Of a stretch of 64,000 bases of DNA, positions 43,099 to 52,206 are shown one piece after another (within the stretch, counting starts at the first letter, position 1; every line of letters begins with the position of its first letter). The stretch lies in contig CAXSAX010000017.1 of assembly GCA_964235495.1 (NCBI GenBank), forward strand, positions 1-64,000, in the 5' to 3' direction. The DNA comes from LMUY01 sp964235495. Lineage in GTDB: Bacteria > Pseudomonadota > Alphaproteobacteria > Acetobacterales > Acetobacteraceae. The notes under the pieces are model-generated. The model was not told the DNA's origin. It ran no database searches and worked only from the letters and a program-made list of their open reading frames with translations. The position numbers and the translations under genes were made by a program.

Positions 43099-44001
43099 AT
43101 GATCGAGCTGGCCGTCGGCGACGCGACATTGCTGCTCTGCCCGGACGCGGGCGGCGCGATCGGCGGCTGGACCCGGCGCGGCGTCCCCATCCTGCGTCCC
43201 AGCCCGGCCGCCGCCCTGGCCGGCAGCAACGCCCGGCCGCTGTCCTGCTTCCCGCTCATCCCGTTCTCCAACCGCGTCGCCTGGGGCCGGTTCAGCTTCG
43301 GCGGCGAGAGCTTCCAGCTCCAACCCAACTTCGACGACGAGCCGCACGCCATCCACGGCAACGGCTGGCAGCGCGCCTGGACGGTGGCGAGCCAGTCCGC
43401 CGCCGAGGCCGAACTGGCGCTGCACCACGACCCGGCGCACGACCCGACCGCCCCGGCCGGCACGTGCCATTGGCCGTACCGCTACGCCGCCAGCCTGCAC
43501 TACGCCCTGCACCCGGACGGGCTGGCCGTCACCATCGGCTTCACCAACACGGACAGCCGCGCCCAGCCGGTCGGGCTCGGGCTGCACCCCTACCAGCCCC
43601 GGACGCCGCAAACCGCCATCGAGTTCCGCGCCGGGTCGGTGTGGCATGTGGCGCCGGACCTGCTGCCGGACGCCCGCCTGGCCGCCGACGGCGCCTGGAG
43701 CTTCGAGCCGGGCCACGTGATCGGCGAGCAGGCGCTGGACAACTGCTACGCCGGCTGGTCGGGCCGCGCCGTCGTCACCCGGCCGGAGCACGGCGTGCGC
43801 GTCACCATCGCGGCCGACGACATCTTCCGCCACGTGGTTGCCTATACGCCGGCGGCGAAGCCGTACTTCGCCGTCGAGCCCGCCAGCAACATGACGGACG
43901 CGGTCAACCGCATGGACACGGTGGCGGACCACGGCCTGCGCGTGCTGCAGCCCGGCGACACGCTGAAGCGCCAGGTGCGGTTCAGCGTGGAGGACCTTTG
44001 A
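43099..44001 (+). CDS. Aldose 1-epimerase family protein
   Basis: This 300-residue galactose-mutarotase-fold enzyme shows FPLIPFSNRVAWGRF, the catalytic His in HAIHGNGW, GLGLHPYQPR with a second His, and the late acidic PYFAVEPASNM with the catalytic Glu. It equilibrates alpha and beta anomers of an aldose. A textbook CAGGAGGA precedes the ATG. It is not clearly part of the inositol operon but lies in the same glycan-related stretch. Confidence 0.88.
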   Translation: MIELAVGDATLLLCPDAGGAIGGWTRRGVPILRPSPAAALAGSNARPLSCFPLIPFSNRVAWGRFSFGGESFQLQPNFDDEPHAIHGNGWQRAWTVASQSAAEAELALHHDPAHDPTAPAGTCHWPYRYAASLHYALHPDGLAVTIGFTNTDSRAQPVGLGLHPYQPRTPQTAIEFRAGSVWHVAPDLLPDARLAADGAWSFEPGHVIGEQALDNCYAGWSGRAVVTRPEHGVRVTIAADDIFRHVVAYTPAAKPYFAVEPASNMTDAVNRMDTVADHGLRVLQPGDTLKRQVRFSVEDL

Positions 44002-44020
44002 CCCGGCGGCCTTGTGACGC

Positions 44021-45442
44021 ATGACGGCCGATGCTAGCTCGACGGCCATGCTCACGGCCGCGTGCGAGGACCTGGTCTGCCCCGCCTGCGGCAGCGCGCT
44101 GGCTCCGGCCGGGGCGGGCCTCGCGTGTTCGGGATGCCGCGCCGCCTACGAGACGGTGCAGGGCGTGCCGATGCTGCTGCCCGGCCTCACGGTGCGGGCC
44201 GGCCCCGAGCCGGACCCGGGCTTCGTCGAGGACCTGTCGCGCGTCGCGGTGCCTGCCGCCGCAGCGCTGGCGCAGGACGCGATGCGCGACCTGTTCTCCA
44301 AGGCGTTCAGCTTCCCCGATCCGCGGCTGGGCATGGAGGGCCACCGCTTCCTGCACCGGTTGCGTTCCTCCGGTTTCAGCATCCGCCCCGGCCCGGCCCC
44401 GGCCCCCGCCACTGCTGAGCCGGCAGTGCCCGATCCGGCCGGCCGCAGCCGCCTGACGCTGGCGATGCTGACGGCGCCGGCCGCGGTGCGGGTGGGCCGC
44501 GAGTTCTGGGTGCAGGTGCGCGTCGTCAACACCGGCGACGTCGTGCTGCGCTGCACCGGCCCGGACGCGCTGCTGCTGTCCTGCTCGACGCAGCAGCCGT
44601 TCTCCTGGGGCACGCTGCGCCGTCCCTGGGCGCCCGGGGCGCTCCAATCCCCGTTGCTGATCGATCTGCAGCCCGGCCAGGCCTTGACCCAGCCGGTGCC
44701 GATTGCCGCGCCGGATCGGCCCGGGCCGCAGCGCTACCGCATCGCCCCGGTGTCCGGGCAGCTGCGGTGGCTGGATGGCAAGGCCCCGGACGTCACCGTG
44801 GCGGTCGTGCCCGCCACCGCGCCCGACCCGCTCGCGGTCGGTTGGCCCTACGCCGCCGAGGAGCGCGACTACCGGGAGGACCACCAGCGCGCCATCCGGC
44901 TGGCGGGCGCCTGGCTGGGGGAGCGGTTCGCCGGCCGGCCAGGCCTGCGGGTGCTGGAGCTGGGCGGCAACGCCGCGCCGATGGCGTCGGAGATCGGGCT
45001 GCCGCACGCCCGGCACTACAACCTCGACATCGACCCGTTCGGCCTGGTGTTCGGCACGGTGCAGCGCCGCTTCGGCGGCGGGCACGCCATCCAGGACGTG
45101 CTGGGCGACGGCATGCGGCTGCCGTTCGCCGACGCCTCGCTCGACGCCATCGTGATGTTTGCCACCCTGCACCACTTCCCCGACCCGGCCGGCCTGCTGC
45201 GGCATCTGCGCTCCAAGCTGGCGCCCGGCGGCGCCGTCTGCGTGCTTTGCGAGCCGGTGGGCCACGTGTCCCACGACACGCTGCCGCCGCCGTTCCGGGA
45301 CGAGCTGCTCAGCGGCATCTGCGAGCAGGCGTTCGAGCCATGGGAGTGGCGGCTGCTGTTCGATCAGGCCGGCTTGCAGGTGGCGCAGGTGCAGCATGAC
45401 CGCGGCTCGCTCAAGGTCGTGCTGGAGCCGCGCCCCGGCTGA
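44021..45442 (+). CDS. Zinc-ribbon methyltransferase with an inserted beta-sandwich-like domain
   Basis: This 473-residue protein combines three parts. Residues 15-55 form a Trm112-like zinc ribbon (LVCPACGSALAP, LACSGCRAAYETVQGVPMLL). Residues about 140-270 look like an Ig-like or carbohydrate-binding sandwich (VGREFWVQVRVVNTGDV). The C-terminal part is a SAM methyltransferase (RVLELGGNAAPMASEIGL, YNLDIDPFG, IVMFATLHHFPDP). The combination suggests a methyltransferase acting on a surface glycan or glycolipid. It starts 19 bases after the epimerase gene and converges on the membrane-protein gene. Confidence 0.78.
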   Translation: MTADASSTAMLTAACEDLVCPACGSALAPAGAGLACSGCRAAYETVQGVPMLLPGLTVRAGPEPDPGFVEDLSRVAVPAAAALAQDAMRDLFSKAFSFPDPRLGMEGHRFLHRLRSSGFSIRPGPAPAPATAEPAVPDPAGRSRLTLAMLTAPAAVRVGREFWVQVRVVNTGDVVLRCTGPDALLLSCSTQQPFSWGTLRRPWAPGALQSPLLIDLQPGQALTQPVPIAAPDRPGPQRYRIAPVSGQLRWLDGKAPDVTVAVVPATAPDPLAVGWPYAAEERDYREDHQRAIRLAGAWLGERFAGRPGLRVLELGGNAAPMASEIGLPHARHYNLDIDPFGLVFGTVQRRFGGGHAIQDVLGDGMRLPFADASLDAIVMFATLHHFPDPAGLLRHLRSKLAPGGAVCVLCEPVGHVSHDTLPPPFRDELLSGICEQAFEPWEWRLLFDQAGLQVAQVQHDRGSLKVVLEPRPG

Positions 45443-45470
45443 TCGGACCGGCTGATCCCGGGCGCCCCGG

Positions 45471-47558
45471 TCAGCCTCCGGCAGGTGCGCCAGCCAGGTC
45501 CAGGCGGAACCGTTCCACGAACAGGCCCAGCTGCCGCATGTCGAGGCTGGGCTGCCTGCCGTCGGCCGGCCGCTTGGGGTCGGTGATGCTGAACCTGATC
45601 CGCAGGACGCCGTCCGCCGCGATCAGCCGCCGCGGGATGGTGGCCGTGAGCGTCTGCTGCAGCACCACGGGCTGCCAATGGGCGACCAGCGTGCCGTTGG
45701 CGAGGACATCGACCGGGCTGGGAATGCTGCGGCCCTGGAAGGCCTCGGCCTCCACGCTGAGCGCCACGTCACCGCCGGGGCCGACGCTCATGACCAGCCC
45801 AGCCTCGTGGCCCTCCGTCCAGCGGCCTGCCGCCTGGTCTGCGCTCCAGCTGCCGAGCACGTAGGTTGCGCCATCGCCGGACCCGAGGCTGGTCCAGCGG
45901 CCGTACTCCACGGGCGCGGGGCTGGGAGCTGCAAGGCTCCATTGCCCGTTGCGCGGGTCCAGCGCGCAGATCGCCTGCGGAGGCTCCTGTCCGGCCACGC
46001 TCACGCGGACGGCCATGGCATAGCTGGCCGGTTCGGCGAAGCCCATCCGGTAGCCGAGCGGGGAAAAGGAGGCATGGCCGTTGAGGGTGGGGACATGGAC
46101 CATCTCCGCCAGCAGCATGGCGTCCACGCCAAGGTTGATCGGCTCGTGCGGGGCGGACACGCCCTCGATGGGGCGGGGCGCCGAGAGATAGAACACTTGG
46201 CAGCCGGACGGAGGCGGCGGCATGGCCGCCAGGAAGCGGCCCTCCACCCTCCGGTCCAGGTTGAACGATCCGCCCGCGTTCAGCTCTCCGGCGAGCAGCA
46301 GGCCGGCCAGCACGGCGGCCGGCAGCCGACGCGCGCGCGCCAGCCACGCCAGCGCGAAGGCGGCGAGCAGGGCGGCCGGAAACACCAGCAGCAACATGAG
46401 CCGGCACACGACGCGGACCGCGCGGGCGCCGGGCACGGCATCGTGCACCAGCCACCAGAGCGAGCTGCCGCCGATGTGGACGGACAGGGCCACGCACAGC
46501 AGCGCCGTGACGGCCAGGGCCCGCAACCAGCCCCGCGCCTCGGCACGGTCCGGCTGGTTGCGGGTGAACGCCAGCACGCCACCCATCGCAGCCAGGCCGA
46601 GCAGCACGGGGGAGAAGCCGATCGTCAGCTCGCTCAGGTCCGGGAAGCCAGGCCGCAAAGCCCGCGTGATCCAGCGGTCCAGTCCCCCGAACAGGATGTT
46701 GCCGGACCCGAGATGCACCAGGTCGAGCGAAGGCGTGAAGCTGAGCGCCGCTTGCAACGGGTGCATGCCGGTTTCGCTGGCCTTCGGCAGGTACGCCGCT
46801 GCGAAGGGGACGGCGCCCGTGAGCAGGAGGGCGAGCGCCGGCAGCAGGCGGACCGGCCGGATGCGTCGCAGGACGCGCCAGCACCCGGCGGGCTGCAACG
46901 CCAGCCCGGCGCACGCCAGGAGCAGCCCGAACAGGCCCGTGAACCAGACCGCATAGAACGCCGTCAGCAGCCAGGCATCGACCAGCAGGGCTGCCAGGCA
47001 GGACCACAGGACCTGGCGGCCTCCGCTGCTCGTCAGCGTCCGCCAGGCCAGGCAGGCGAACAGGGGCGCCAGGGCCAGGCTCAGCAGCTGGATGTGCGGC
47101 GATTGCAGGAACAGCGCGTTGGACAGCGTTGCCACGGCGGCGGCCAGCACCGCCCAGCCAAACGGCAGGCGGATGACGGTGCGGCCGAACCACGCCATCG
47201 CGGCGAACCCGATTACCCGGAACACCGCCCCAGCGGCCTCGTTGGCCAGGAACACGTCCAGGCCGGCGACGCGGCCCAGCGCGTAGAACACCCCGAACAG
47301 CAGGTAGCCGTCATTGTAGCCGAGCGTGTCCGCCGTCGGATAGAAATAAAGCGGCTGGTTCCAGGCCTCGAGCCCGCGCAACACGTTGTACCAGTGCTCC
47401 TGCAGGGCGATGGCGATGCGGACGTCCACCACGTCGCCGGGCAGGCGGTCGCCGCCGGAGAGAAGCTGCACCCGGTACAACGCCAGCAGGCAGGCGACGC
47501 AGGCCAGGGCGGCCACGGCGTACCGGAGCGGCGGCGCGGCGGGGCGAACGGCGCTCAA
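45471..47558 (-). CDS. Large polytopic membrane protein, GT-C-like
   Basis: This 695-residue protein has roughly ten to twelve membrane segments in its first 470 residues (VAALACVACLLALY, WAVLAAAVATLSNAL, LVFPAALLAAFALAWL) and a soluble C-terminal beta-rich domain. A conserved-looking loop after the first segment reads PLYFYPTADTLGYNDGYLLF. This plan resembles GT-C glycosyltransferases or YfhO-like proteins, but no catalytic motif was identified. No ATG fits; a TTG whose bases overlap the SDR stop (TTGA) is the likely start. Confidence 0.75.
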   Translation of the reverse strand: MSAVRPAAPPLRYAVAALACVACLLALYRVQLLSGGDRLPGDVVDVRIAIALQEHWYNVLRGLEAWNQPLYFYPTADTLGYNDGYLLFGVFYALGRVAGLDVFLANEAAGAVFRVIGFAAMAWFGRTVIRLPFGWAVLAAAVATLSNALFLQSPHIQLLSLALAPLFACLAWRTLTSSGGRQVLWSCLAALLVDAWLLTAFYAVWFTGLFGLLLACAGLALQPAGCWRVLRRIRPVRLLPALALLLTGAVPFAAAYLPKASETGMHPLQAALSFTPSLDLVHLGSGNILFGGLDRWITRALRPGFPDLSELTIGFSPVLLGLAAMGGVLAFTRNQPDRAEARGWLRALAVTALLCVALSVHIGGSSLWWLVHDAVPGARAVRVVCRLMLLLVFPAALLAAFALAWLARARRLPAAVLAGLLLAGELNAGGSFNLDRRVEGRFLAAMPPPPSGCQVFYLSAPRPIEGVSAPHEPINLGVDAMLLAEMVHVPTLNGHASFSPLGYRMGFAEPASYAMAVRVSVAGQEPPQAICALDPRNGQWSLAAPSPAPVEYGRWTSLGSGDGATYVLGSWSADQAAGRWTEGHEAGLVMSVGPGGDVALSVEAEAFQGRSIPSPVDVLANGTLVAHWQPVVLQQTLTATIPRRLIAADGVLRIRFSITDPKRPADGRQPSLDMRQLGLFVERFRLDLAGAPAGG

Positions 47559-48301
47559 TAGGTCGCTCGCCCGCCGCTGATGTCGAACGCGGCCCCGGTG
47601 GAGAACGAGCACTCCTCGCTCATCAGCCACGCCGCCAGCGCCGCGATCTCCTCCACCTGCACGAAGCGGCCCATGGGAATCTTGCCCAGCATGTAGGCGA
47701 TCTGCGACGGCGCCATCTGGTCGAACAGCTCGGTCTGCGCCGCCGCCGGGGTGATGCAGTTCACCAGCACGCCCTTGTCCGCCAGCTCCTTGCCGAGCGA
47801 CTTGGTGAGCGCGATCAGCCCCGCCTTGGAGGCGCTGTAGTGCGAGGCGTTCGGGTTGCCCTCCTTGCCCGCCACGCTGGCCACGTTGACGATGCGGCCA
47901 TAGCCCCGCGCCACCATGCCGGGCAGCACGGCGCTGCACACCAGGTACGGCGCCACTAGGTTCACCTCGATGACCCGGCGCCACTCGGCCGGCGGCAGCT
48001 GCCAGGTCGGCGCGTTGCCGCCGGTGATGCCGGCATTGTTCACCAGGATGTCGATGCGGCCATGCGCGGCCTCGGTCGCCGCGGCGGCGGCGTGGACCGC
48101 CGCCGGGTCGGTGAGGTCCAGCGTGGCGGTGGTGGTGCCCGCCGGCAGGGCGGCGGCGGCCTGCTCCAGCCGAGCGGCGTCCAGGTCCCACAGCGCCAGC
48201 GCGGCGCCGGACGCCGCCGCCCGCCGCGCCACGGCCAGGCCGATGCCGCGCGCCCCGCCCGTCACCACGGCCACGCGGCCGTTCAGGTCGATCTGGTTCA
48301 T
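47555..48301 (-). CDS. Short-chain dehydrogenase/reductase (FabG-like)
   Basis: This 248-residue SDR has VTGGARGIGLAVARR, VNNAGITG, NVASVAGKEG with catalytic Ser, and the YSASK Tyr-Lys pair, ending FSTGAAFDISGGRATY. It is typical of FabG-like sugar or 3-oxoacyl dehydrogenases. GGGAGGG precedes the ATG. It lies directly upstream of, and is coupled to, the large membrane-protein gene, and diverges from the SRPBCC gene. Confidence 0.88.
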   Translation of the reverse strand: MNQIDLNGRVAVVTGGARGIGLAVARRAAASGAALALWDLDAARLEQAAAALPAGTTTATLDLTDPAAVHAAAAATEAAHGRIDILVNNAGITGGNAPTWQLPPAEWRRVIEVNLVAPYLVCSAVLPGMVARGYGRIVNVASVAGKEGNPNASHYSASKAGLIALTKSLGKELADKGVLVNCITPAAAQTELFDQMAPSQIAYMLGKIPMGRFVQVEEIAALAAWLMSEECSFSTGAAFDISGGRATY

Positions 48302-48376
48302 GGTTCCCTCCCGCAACCGCTTTGCCGTCCGCGGCGTTCGTCCCGATGCGCGCACACGCGCGCCCTGGAGAAAGCT

Positions 48377-48829
48377 ATGCCCGAGTACACCGACCGCATA
48401 GACGTCTCGGCGCCGCCCGACGCGGTATTCCAATTCGTATCCGACATCGCGAACCTGCCCAAGTACCTGCCGACCGTGCACCAGGCGCATTCGCAGCCGG
48501 GCGAGCGGGTGGGGGTGGAGGGCAAGGCCAATGGCCACCCCTACAATTCCGATGGCTGGTTCAAGGTCGATCAGGCTGGCCGCACCATGACCTGGGGCTC
48601 GGACGGCGAGAACGACTACTCCGGCAAGATGGCCGTGCTGGATGCGGACAGCGGCTCCAAGGTCGAGTGCTCGCTGCGGTTCACGCCATCGGCCCAGATC
48701 AAGGAAGCCATGGACAAGAACCAGGGCGGCCCCAGCGCCGCGATGACGGACGGGCTGCGCACCTCGCTCGCCAGCATCAAGCAGATCTGCGAGGGCACCG
48801 GCGGCAAGCAGGCCAGCACGGCCGAGTGA
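48377..48829 (+). CDS. SRPBCC/polyketide-cyclase-like ligand-binding protein
   Basis: This 150-residue protein has the START/SRPBCC helix-grip pattern: RIDVSAPPDAVFQFVSDI at the N terminus, IANLPKYLPTV, a central strand region MTWGSDGEND and a long C-terminal helix (AAMTDGLRTSLASIKQICE). The fold binds hydrophobic ligands; no enzyme activity can be assigned. GGAGAAAG precedes the ATG. Frame opened further upstream is a shadow of the divergent SDR gene. Confidence 0.82.
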   Translation: MPEYTDRIDVSAPPDAVFQFVSDIANLPKYLPTVHQAHSQPGERVGVEGKANGHPYNSDGWFKVDQAGRTMTWGSDGENDYSGKMAVLDADSGSKVECSLRFTPSAQIKEAMDKNQGGPSAAMTDGLRTSLASIKQICEGTGGKQASTAE

Positions 48830-48841
48830 CCCGGCGCCCGC

Positions 48842-49624
48842 ATGGCTGAGCGGCTGGCGGCCCTGGTCACCGGGGGCGGGCAGCGGCTGGGCCGGGCCAT
48901 CGCCCTGGCGCTCGGCGCGGCCGGGCATCCCGTCGCGGTGCATTGCCGCAGCAACCGCGACGCCGCCGCGGCCACCGTGGCCGCCATCCGCCAGGCCGGC
49001 GGCCACGCCGCGGCCGTGGTGGCGGACTTCCACGACGAGGCGCAGCTCGCCGCCCTGGTCGGCGAGGCAGCGTCCGCCCTGGGCCCGCTGGGCGTGCTGG
49101 TCAACAACGCCAGCACCTTCGAGCGGGACGAATGGGACACCGCCGACCGGGCAAGCTGGGACCGGCACATGCAGCCCAACCTGCGCGCCCCGTTCGTGCT
49201 CGCCCAGGCCTTCGCCCGCGCCCTGCCGGACGGGGCGGACGGCAACGTGGTCAACCTGCTGGACCAGCGCGTCTGGTCGCTGACGCCGCACTTCGTGTCC
49301 TACACCGTCTCCAAGGCCGGGCTATGGGCGCTGACCCGCTCGCTGGCGCTGGCCCTGGCGCCGCGCATCCGGGTCAACGCGGTGGGGCCGGGCCCGGCGC
49401 TGCCGAGCGCGCGGCAGTCCGCCGAGCAGTTCGCCCGGCAATGCGCCTCCACCCCCCTGCACCGCGGCACCGACCCGGAGGAAGTGGCGCGCGCCGTGCT
49501 CGCCATCCTTGCCCTGCGGTCCATGACGGGCCAGATGATCGCGCTCGACGGCGGCCAGCACCTGCAATGGGGGCCGGTCTCTGCCAGCATGGGCGCAAGC
49601 CCCGAAGAATGGCCTGAGGAATGA
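48842..49624 (+). CDS. SDR-family pteridine-reductase-like protein
   Basis: This 260-residue SDR has VTGGGQRLGRAIALALG, whose TGGGxRLG form is typical of pteridine reductases/FolM, VHCRSNRDAAA, LVNNASTFERDEW and the catalytic YTVSKAG. Placement next to folB supports a role in dihydrobiopterin or dihydromonapterin reduction in folate-related metabolism. The stop overlaps the folB start (ATGA). Confidence 0.82.
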   Translation: MAERLAALVTGGGQRLGRAIALALGAAGHPVAVHCRSNRDAAAATVAAIRQAGGHAAAVVADFHDEAQLAALVGEAASALGPLGVLVNNASTFERDEWDTADRASWDRHMQPNLRAPFVLAQAFARALPDGADGNVVNLLDQRVWSLTPHFVSYTVSKAGLWALTRSLALALAPRIRVNAVGPGPALPSARQSAEQFARQCASTPLHRGTDPEEVARAVLAILALRSMTGQMIALDGGQHLQWGPVSASMGASPEEWPEE

Positions 49625-50067
49625 TCGACAGCCCACGCCTGGCCAGGAGGGGGCAGCGCCACGTGTTCCTGCGCGACATGGTGCTCGCGGCGTCCATCGG
49701 CGTGCATCCCCACGAGCGCCAGGCGCCGCAGCGCGTGCGGGTCAACATCGACCTCGGCGTCGCGGAAGGCCTGGCCGGGCAGGGCGGCGCCGGGCTGTCC
49801 CGCTCCGGCGTGGGGCGGGATGAGCTGGACCGCGTGGTGGACTACGAACGCGTGGCGCGCGCCGTGCGGGCGGCGGTGGCGTCCGGCCACGTCCGGCTGG
49901 TAGAGACGCTGGCGGAACGGCTGGCGGAAACCTGCCTTGAGGACGCCCGCGTCATGGTCGTGCGGGTGCGCATCGAGAAGCTGGACGTGTTCGACGACAT
50001 GGCGTCCGTCGGCGTGGAGATCGAGCGCGAGCGCGGCAGTTGTCCACGCGCGCCCATTGACTCCTAA
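49621..50067 (+). CDS. folB: Dihydroneopterin aldolase
   Basis: This 148-residue enzyme cleaves dihydroneopterin to hydroxymethyl-dihydropterin in folate synthesis. It shows VFLRDMVLAASIGVHPHERQ, VRVNIDLGVAEG, DRVVDYERVARAVRA with the substrate-binding region, VETLAERLAETCL and a catalytic Lys in RIEKLDVFDDMASVGVEI. The stop codon lies inside a perfect hairpin. Confidence 0.88.
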   Translation: MIDSPRLARRGQRHVFLRDMVLAASIGVHPHERQAPQRVRVNIDLGVAEGLAGQGGAGLSRSGVGRDELDRVVDYERVARAVRAAVASGHVRLVETLAERLAETCLEDARVMVVRVRIEKLDVFDDMASVGVEIERERGSCPRAPIDS

Positions 50068-50075
50068 TGGAGTCA
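50058..50075 (+). terminator. Hairpin over the folB stop codon
   Basis: TGACTCC-taat-GGAGTCA is a perfect seven-base stem with a four-base loop containing the folB TAA. It is followed by AT-rich sequence but no T-tract, so it may terminate weakly or stabilise the mRNA end. Confidence 0.45.
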
Positions 50076-50285
50076 GACATTTAGCTGTATGTGCTATATT
50101 CGTGACAGTAACGATCCATCGAATGCAATGAAAACAACGCTCTGCAAGACTGCCCAATTTACAGGCAAGGTGGCGAAAGTCACAGGATTTCCCAGGGTTA
50201 ACGCAGTGGGCGGCCGATGCCCCACAGACTTATCCACACGATCGGTGGATTGTTTTAAAGGCGGATTGCGGGGGCGCAACGAATC
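50076..50285. promoter_or_regulatory. AT-rich uvrC upstream region with a DnaA box
   Basis: This is the most AT-rich interval in the core part of the window. It carries TATATT (a possible -10) near 50094, a perfect DnaA box TTATCCACA at 50230-50238, and TTGTTTTAAAGG shortly before uvrC. Only one good DnaA box was seen, so a chromosomal origin is not supported; DnaA- or damage-linked control of uvrC is possible. Confidence 0.4.
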
Positions 50286-52148
50286 TTGAGCGAACCGGCC
50301 ATCGGCGTCGCCGTCATCGAGCGCACTCTGCTCACCTTGCCGCTCAGCCCCGGCGTGTACCGCATGCTGGACGGCAAGGGCGAGGCGCTCTACGTCGGCA
50401 AGGCGAAGCAGCTTAAGAAGCGCGTGTACAGCTACACCCAGTTCGCCCGGCTGTCCGAGCGGCTGCGCCTGATGGTGTCGCAGACCGCCAGCATGGAGAT
50501 CGTCACCACCCACACCGAGGCCGAGGCGCTGTTGCTGGAGGCCAACCTCATCAAGCGGCTCAAGCCGCGCTACAACATCGTGCTGCGCGACGACAAGAAC
50601 TACCCGTGGCTGATGCTGACGGAGGACCACGCCTTCCCGCAGGTCGCCAAGTTCCGCGGCCACCAGGTCAAGGGCCGCAGCTACTGGGGGCCGTTCGCCT
50701 CCGCCTGGGCGGTGAACCAGACGGTGGTGGCGATGCAGCGCGTGTTCCTGCTGCGCTCCTGCGCCGACACGGTGTTCCGCAACCGCTCCCGCCCCTGCCT
50801 GCTGCACCAGATCAAGCGGTGCAGCGCGCCCTGCGTCGGCCGCATCGACGCCGAGGGCTACGGCAAGCTGGTGGCGCAGGCCAAGGCCTTCCTGCAGGGC
50901 CGCGCCGCCGGGGTGCAGGCGGAGCTGGCCTCCGAGATGGAGGCGGCGGCCGGCAGGATGGAGTTCGAGCGCGCCGCCGCCGCGCGGGACCGCATCCGCG
51001 CGCTGACCCACGTGCAGGGCACCGGCGTCATCAACCCGGCGAGCCTGGAGGACGCGGACGTGATCGCCGCCTGGCAGACCGCCGGGCAGACCTGCGTGCA
51101 GGTGTTCTTCGTCCGGGGCGGGCGCAACAACGGCAACCGGGCGTTCTACCCGAGCCACGCCAAGCACGAGGAGCCGGGCGAGGTGCTGGAAGCCTTCATC
51201 GCCCAGTTCTATGACGACAAGCCGCCGCCGCCGCTGCTGCTGACCAGCCACGCCCTGCCGCAGGCCGAGTTGGTGGCCGAGGCGCTGGCCCTGAAGGCGC
51301 ACCGCAAGGTGGAGATCGCCTGCCCGCAGCGCGGCGAGAAGCGCGCGGTCGTGGAGCACGCCGCCACCAACGCCCGCGAGGCGCTGGAGCGCCGGCTGGC
51401 CGAGGGCGCGGGGCAGGCCAAGCTGCTGGAGGGGGTGGCCGAGCTGTTCGACCTGCCGGGCCTGCCGGAGCGCATCGAGTGCTACGACAACAGCCACATC
51501 GGCGGCTCCAACGCCTACGGCGTGATGGTGGTGTTCGGGCCGGAAGGGCCGAACAAGATGGCGTACCGCAAGTTCAGCATCCGCAGCGCCATCATGCCCG
51601 GCGACGACTTCGCCATGATGCGCGAGGTTCTGGAGCGCCGCTTCAGCCGCGCGTTGCGCGAGCAGGCCGAGGGCGAGCGCAGCAACTGGCCCGACCTGGT
51701 GCTGATCGACGGCGGCGCCGGGCAGCTCAGCGCCGCCCGCGGCATCCTGGCCGACCTCGGCGTGCAGGACGTGAAGCTGGTCGGCATCGCCAAGGGCCCG
51801 GACCGCGACGCCGGACGCGAATGGTTCCACATGGACGGCCGCGCCCCGTTCCAGCTGCCGCCGCGCGACCCGGTGCTGTACTATCTGCAGCGCGTGCGCG
51901 ACGAGGCGCACCGCTTCGCCATCACCACCCACCGCGCCGGCCGCTCCAAGACGCTGGTGACGAGCGAGCTGGACGACATCGACGGCGTGGGGGCGGCGCG
52001 CAAGCGGGCGCTGCTCAACCATTTCGGCTCGGCGCGAGGGGTGAAGTCGGCGGGGCTGAACGACTTGGAGGCGGCGCCGGGGATCAACCGGGAGACGGCG
52101 CGGCGGGTGTACGAGTATTTCCATCCGGGGGCGGCGATGGCGGGTTAA
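50286..52148 (+). CDS. uvrC: Excinuclease ABC subunit C
   Basis: This 620-residue protein makes the dual incisions in nucleotide-excision repair with UvrAB. Domains in order: GIY-YIG nuclease (SPGVYRMLDGKGEALYVGKA), the Cys-containing linker (RCSAPCVGRI), UVR UvrB-binding motif (GRMEFERAAAARDRIRAL), the RNase H-like second nuclease (ECYDNSHIGGSNAYGVMVVF, VLIDGGAGQL) and C-terminal helix-hairpin-helix pair (IDGVGAARKRALLNHFGS). The start is a TTG; no other start codon fits the conserved N terminus. Confidence 0.95.
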   Translation: MSEPAIGVAVIERTLLTLPLSPGVYRMLDGKGEALYVGKAKQLKKRVYSYTQFARLSERLRLMVSQTASMEIVTTHTEAEALLLEANLIKRLKPRYNIVLRDDKNYPWLMLTEDHAFPQVAKFRGHQVKGRSYWGPFASAWAVNQTVVAMQRVFLLRSCADTVFRNRSRPCLLHQIKRCSAPCVGRIDAEGYGKLVAQAKAFLQGRAAGVQAELASEMEAAAGRMEFERAAAARDRIRALTHVQGTGVINPASLEDADVIAAWQTAGQTCVQVFFVRGGRNNGNRAFYPSHAKHEEPGEVLEAFIAQFYDDKPPPPLLLTSHALPQAELVAEALALKAHRKVEIACPQRGEKRAVVEHAATNAREALERRLAEGAGQAKLLEGVAELFDLPGLPERIECYDNSHIGGSNAYGVMVVFGPEGPNKMAYRKFSIRSAIMPGDDFAMMREVLERRFSRALREQAEGERSNWPDLVLIDGGAGQLSAARGILADLGVQDVKLVGIAKGPDRDAGREWFHMDGRAPFQLPPRDPVLYYLQRVRDEAHRFAITTHRAGRSKTLVTSELDDIDGVGAARKRALLNHFGSARGVKSAGLNDLEAAPGINRETARRVYEYFHPGAAMAG

Positions 52149-52206
52149 ACATGTCGAAACCGATCCGGAGCTACCTCGTTTCAGCTATGAACAGATGGAT
52201 GCTTTG

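Noticed and set aside
45678..47561. 627-codon plus-strand frame opposite the membrane protein
   Set aside because: The opposite strand has clear membrane segments; this frame has none and is charged throughout, typical of a shadow.
50076..50285. Chromosomal replication origin
   Set aside because: Only one perfect DnaA box was found, and no origin-typical genes (dnaA, dnaN, hemE, gidA) are near.
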